A stretch of DNA of 64,000 nt from assembly GCA_002104905.1 (NCBI GenBank), contig MCFE01000030.1:1-64000 (forward strand), in the 5' to 3' direction. The translations under genes were made by a program, and so were the position numbers. The notes under the pieces are model-generated. The model had not been told where the DNA came from. It saw nothing but the letters and a program-made list of their open reading frames with translations, and did no database searches. Shown here in pieces: positions 60,367-64,000 of the stretch. Positions within the stretch are counted from its first letter, which is position 1; the number at the start of each line of letters is the position of its first letter. This DNA comes from Basidiobolus meristosporus CBS 931.73. Taxonomy: Eukaryota > Basidiobolomycota > Basidiobolomycetes > Basidiobolales > Basidiobolaceae.

Positions 60367-62875
60367 CTAATGACCAATAGTCAAATACAACCCATAGCCG
60401 ATTGTTACTATAATCAACAAAACTAAGCAAGAGGCTGGGATTCCATTCTTCAAGAAATCTTTGTTAGAGAGATAACGGACACCTACTTCGCTCTCGTGCA
60501 TGGCGGCAATCATATTAGAGAATCCAGAGATTGGTAACCCCATGGCACCAGAGCACATTAGAGTAGCGCTCTAAATTGAAAGAAAGTGAGATTTTGAGTT
60601 AATTTGAAGCGAAACTTCGATGACTATACCATGGTCAGAAGGCGAAGATGAGCACTAGGTAGGGTATTTTTCATGTTGGTGACTAATGGCAAAATGACCA
60701 ATGCACCAACCGAGTGAGAAAAGAATGTAGACATCACAAGGATTGCAGAACAAGTTATAACAAGGGCATTCCAGGGAGATAGATCCTCAATCACAGCACA
60801 AAGATATTGAGCAACTGCATGCAAGAGGCCAGATGATTCTACCGCTTCACCCAGCGTTATTCCTCCCATAGCTAGTATGACAACAGTCCATAAAAAATTG
60901 TTGAAATCCTCCTTGATTAGTAACCCAGATCCGAAAAATACGATCATTGGAATAATTGCGATGACACCCGGATCACCCACCATCGACGCTAGCTGAGACT
61001 CAACGCACAAGAAGATTAAAGTCAACAGAGTAACAAAAATTATGAATAGTTGCTTTCGTGAAAAGGCCTTGCGATCATTCGTGGTCAAGTAGTTTGGTAT
61101 ATGAGATGCTGGTTTGCAATTCCATAGCAGCAGTCTCCATACCGCCAAGTCACTAACCACACAAATCGGGAGAGTAATGCTATACCATTGAGTCCATGAA
61201 GAACGTGGTTGAATAATATCGATAGCAGTGGTATTTTCAAGTGAGCTTGTCAGTGATGCCATCCCACCTATATTCGACGCAAACGTAATCCCCATAATTA
61301 AACAGCGAGCGAAAGGGCTATTAGGTGGAAGCGTTCGCAAGATCGGCTGGATCAAAGAAAAGCAGAGGACTGGGCCCACTACATTCCCAACCCATATACT
61401 TGCTAAGGTGGCAACAGTCATACATATCAGTAATACTGTGCTGAACCTAGTGCCAATTTTAGAAAATGCCCAGGTAGTCATTATGTCGGCAACGTTGTAT
61501 TTGCCAAGTGCAGTGGTGATTGAAAAACTGCCCAATAATAGCATAATTACTGGGGCAAACATCGAAGCCAAAATACGTTGAGAAGCTTGTTGTGCCGTAA
61601 GTCGATTAAACAACCCATCATCAGACCGCAATACTCGGAGAAACACAGCCATCATCGGCACAAGAAGTGCAGTCACAAAAAGGGGTATAACCTGGGCAAT
61701 AATGAGTTTTCTGTACCGTACCATAATAAACAAAAATAATACCTCAGTTGCCCACGCAAGAGAAACAAAAACTAGCATGGCAAAACAGTTTTGTTGCTCA
61801 GAAGTATCAAAAATCTTCGCATAAACCAGAATAACAAGCACAACTAGACATGCGAGTATACCCAAGAGGCTAGCAGGGATTAATAGAGGAGATATCATCC
61901 CTTCCCAACTTCTACCGACAATTTCTTGAGTGGATTCCTGAAGCATACCGGCAGCTTCGACTTTTCTTTCCATACCTACTAACACTCTCCGAAATACGTT
62001 TCTTTTCCAAGCAAACTGCCTGCGGGAATATGATTTCAATTCCAACTCGGCGCCATCTATGTTACCATCATAAAATATGGTAGCAAAAGCACGCCCGTCA
62101 TAACTTGGCATATGGAGCGAGCTGTGTAGATATAGGCCAAAGAAACTAAAGCGCGTTTTCGCATCTCCGGAATACTGTCTGTTGGGTTGAAAAATACGAT
62201 TGACTACTCGAGATACTTTAGCGTTGTCAGGCACACCAAGCTGCTGTATATCGTTGCCAGTAATCTTTTCAAATTCTTCGAGTACCTTATTCATTACGAT
62301 GTGGTTTAGAGAAACAAATTTCTCGAGCTCTACGAATTTTGCGTAGCGATCTAGAAGACAAGTACGAATTCTTCGAGCTTTATCAGATGGTAGATCAGAC
62401 CAATTATAGCCTTGTCTAGCAACTTCCTTCCCCTTGTTTGAGATTGTTGGCCTCATTCCTGGAATGGAATTCGTTGAAAATATACTCATTGGGCCAAAGA
62501 GCGGTATAGCCTCGAATGGACCGATCTCAGACAGTAATTGTATTAGTTTTTCACTCAAAGAGGCTTTTGCTTTTTCATAGTAAATCATTGTTTTGATAAG
62601 TTCTGATCCTAATACAGAGGTAAAGATGTTGGTGGCCCTTGTAGTATCACTGATCAGACTTGCGGTTTCCAAGTCTCGAATAGTAGCATCTTGCGAAGCA
62701 ACTTCCTGCAACTGATCGAGAAGTGCTGTCAAATCAGAGTATCTAGCATTAGAAGCATAAAGGATAGTGTTAGAATTAGAAGGTGATATATGAATTATTT
62801 GGAGCACAAATACGCCAAGTAGTGGTCTTGCCAGTCTGCTATAGAACAGAATTGCAACGAACTAGAAAATTCCAT
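60367..62875 (-). CDS. SPX-domain phosphate transporter (Pho87/Pho90/Pho91 type)
   Basis: Three exons. Exon 1 (62875-62814) encodes MEFSSSLQFCSIADWQDHYL, the hallmark SPX N terminus. The 71-nt intron (62813-62743, GTATTT..ATGCTAG) joins it to AYSDLTALLDQL, completing the first SPX helix. The rest of the SPX domain follows (YYEKAKASLSEKLIQLL, FVSLNHIVMNKVLEEFEKI). About 12 hydrophobic helices of the SLC13/NaPi-like permease come next (ASNIGGMASLTSS, IIPMIVFFGSGLLIKEDFN, MGGITLGEAVESSGLL). The last exon, after a 50-60-nt intron at about 60625, ends CSGAMGLPISGFSNM..IVTIGYGLYL. The SPX domain senses inositol pyrophosphates and gates phosphate flux; the plasma-membrane (Pho87/90) and vacuolar (Pho91) types cannot be separated here. 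An in-frame TAA inside the first intron hides the true start from simple ORF searches. Confidence 0.92.
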
Positions 62876-63132
62876 CACGATTCAGAGTTGGATAGGCCAG
62901 CATGCGAGTACTCACCACATATTGCTCCGCTTTATATGCAGATCCATTCTGGTGTAGACTGTCGCACGATATCAGTTTTTGGAGATCCCATCTAAATACT
63001 TTATTATATATATAATGATAGCGGTCTAGTGCTATACGAAGATTAGGAACATTTAAAATACAGAATTCTTTGGTACAACTTTCCGTTTCCCATGCCGGTG
63101 GGAATATGTTAAGATCAGGAAATTCGCAATGA

Positions 63133-63468
63133 TCAGGCAAACAATAGCTCATCATAGCTTTCCATTTGTATCGTAAGAGGATCATTTTGTCCATAAAATA
63201 CCTTTAGAAGTTGATATGTTTTCAACACCAATTCAGTTAGCTCTTCACCTCTACTCCAGACAATGCTGCTAGCTTTCTCATTGATAGTGTCAATATCCTG
63301 TATGGGTGTAGTTGTCGTGGATCCATCCCGTAGCCCACGAAGCAGGCCAGTCAAGCAAGTAGAGCGGGAGCAGTCCAGTGTAGCGTACACAGTAGTATTG
63401 GAGAGGTTCCGAGAAAGATTTGATTTACCAAAAATATGCTTTGTAGCCCAAGACGCTCCAACTGACAT
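63133..63468 (-). CDS. Unidentified small protein upstream of SPX transporter
   Basis: A 111-codon frame from ATG at 63468 (MSVGASWATKHIFGKSNL, CSRSTCLTGLLRGLRDG, ELTELVLKTYQLLK). A GTATTT donor-like site after QLLK at about 63203 could splice it to a second frame ending at 62862 (PDLNIFPPAWETESCTKEFC, LNVPNLRIALDRYHYIYNK). That would extend it to roughly 200 residues and overlap the transporter's first exon by about 14 bp. I do not recognise the family. It is on the same strand as, and directly upstream of, the transporter. Confidence 0.35.
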   Translation of the reverse strand: MSVGASWATKHIFGKSNLSRNLSNTTVYATLDCSRSTCLTGLLRGLRDGSTTTTPIQDIDTINEKASSIVWSRGEELTELVLKTYQLLKVFYGQNDPLTIQMESYDELLFA

Positions 63469-64000
63469 AGCAATTCCACTTTACTCTTTGCTTCAAAAAA
63501 CGGATCGAAGGTTTACTTTGAAAGGGAGGGTTTAGAATTAGTTGTAGATCGAAGACCTTGGAGCTTGACTTGTGTAGACTTAAATGTACTAGCTTTTGGC
63601 AACGTGAATATGAAACTACTGCTATGATTCAATACATCCATGGAGAAATACGGAGACAATGGATTTATAGGCAATTGCTCTGTGAAGATTAATCAACCCT
63701 GTTCAGTGAGTGGAGAATTTAACCTAATGTATTGATCACCTGGAACCTTACAGTGATAAGTCATTTGTTTTTGGTTTAATTTAGTTGGCGTCGGGTTTAT
63801 TCAAAAGAAGACCTAGGAGACTCCATTTTCCTATTTGACTCTCAGGGCCTGATCATATGGCAATTTGTTCACGTGCCATTTGTTTGATTCAAACGTAGCC
63901 GAATATGTGCAATATTCATCACTACGGATTGATGTAATGGAATAATACAAAGATGAAACAGATAAATAAACTACGCAAGATTTGAATCCACTCAACAATG
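63469..64000. other. Right-end flank, no gene seen
   Basis: About 530 bp of AT-rich sequence without a supportable reading frame. Presumably it contains the promoter of the small minus-strand gene. Confidence 0.45.

Overview
The window is a stretch of fungal nuclear chromosome. Genes are intron-rich, with many short introns of about 50-75 nt, GT..AG borders and CTAAC-like branch sites. Coding DNA has intermediate GC and sits in AT-rich spacers. The gene set includes a Zn2Cys6 regulator, an SPX-domain phosphate transporter, Bem1, mL59, a secreted tyrosinase and a complex I NDUFB2 subunit, so this is a respiring fungus and not a Saccharomyces-type yeast. A TBRG1-like FYRN/FYRC protein, a WDR53-like protein, a SAP-ERI1 exonuclease and a tandem RasGEF-RhoGAP protein together lean towards an early-diverging lineage (Mucoromycota/Zoopagomycota type). 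That placement is inference and was not tested.

Layout. 0-1.3 kb: AT-rich, with three copies of a short LTR-end-like repeat. 1.5-5 kb: STN1-like telomere-capping protein (-) and a TBRG1-like FYRN/FYRC protein (+). 5.4-10.2 kb: CLASP microtubule regulator (-). 10.2-13 kb: spacer with two solo-LTR-like elements in opposite orientation. 13-16.2 kb: convergent GlcNAc-6-phosphate deacetylase and glucosamine-6-phosphate deaminase, a two-gene GlcNAc catabolism cluster. 16.3-20.3 kb: gene-poor, with a nested pair of the same LTR family. 20.3-30 kb: tiny NDUFB2 gene, EDC3, ERI1, tyrosinase and a PQ-loop membrane protein. 32.4-38.8 kb: RCE1 CAAX protease, Zn2Cys6 factor and mitoribosomal mL59. 40.5-57 kb: BEM1, an ACAP-type BAR-PH-ArfGAP-ankyrin protein, ribosomal eS7, a Rab5 GTPase and a giant RasGEF x2-PH-RhoGAP protein. 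57-64 kb: a possible F-box protein, a WDR53-like WD40 protein, an SPX phosphate transporter and an unidentified small ORF.

How the genes relate. The only clear pathway pairing is the GlcNAc cluster: deacetylase, then deaminase, giving fructose-6-phosphate. Both genes have a TATA box about 60-70 bp before the start codon. The 40-57 kb block is rich in small-GTPase and polarity functions (Cdc42 scaffold, ArfGAP, Rab5, RasGEF/RhoGAP), but housekeeping genes are interspersed and strands are mixed, so chance adjacency is the default reading. I found no CRISPR array, rRNA, clear tRNA or intact transposase/reverse transcriptase gene, and no clear sign of an undescribed system. The most informative non-genic structure is the LTR family, with one copy inserted into another and flanked by an exact 5-bp target duplication. 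Exon borders were read by eye from splice consensus and protein continuity; outer coordinates are firmer than internal junctions.
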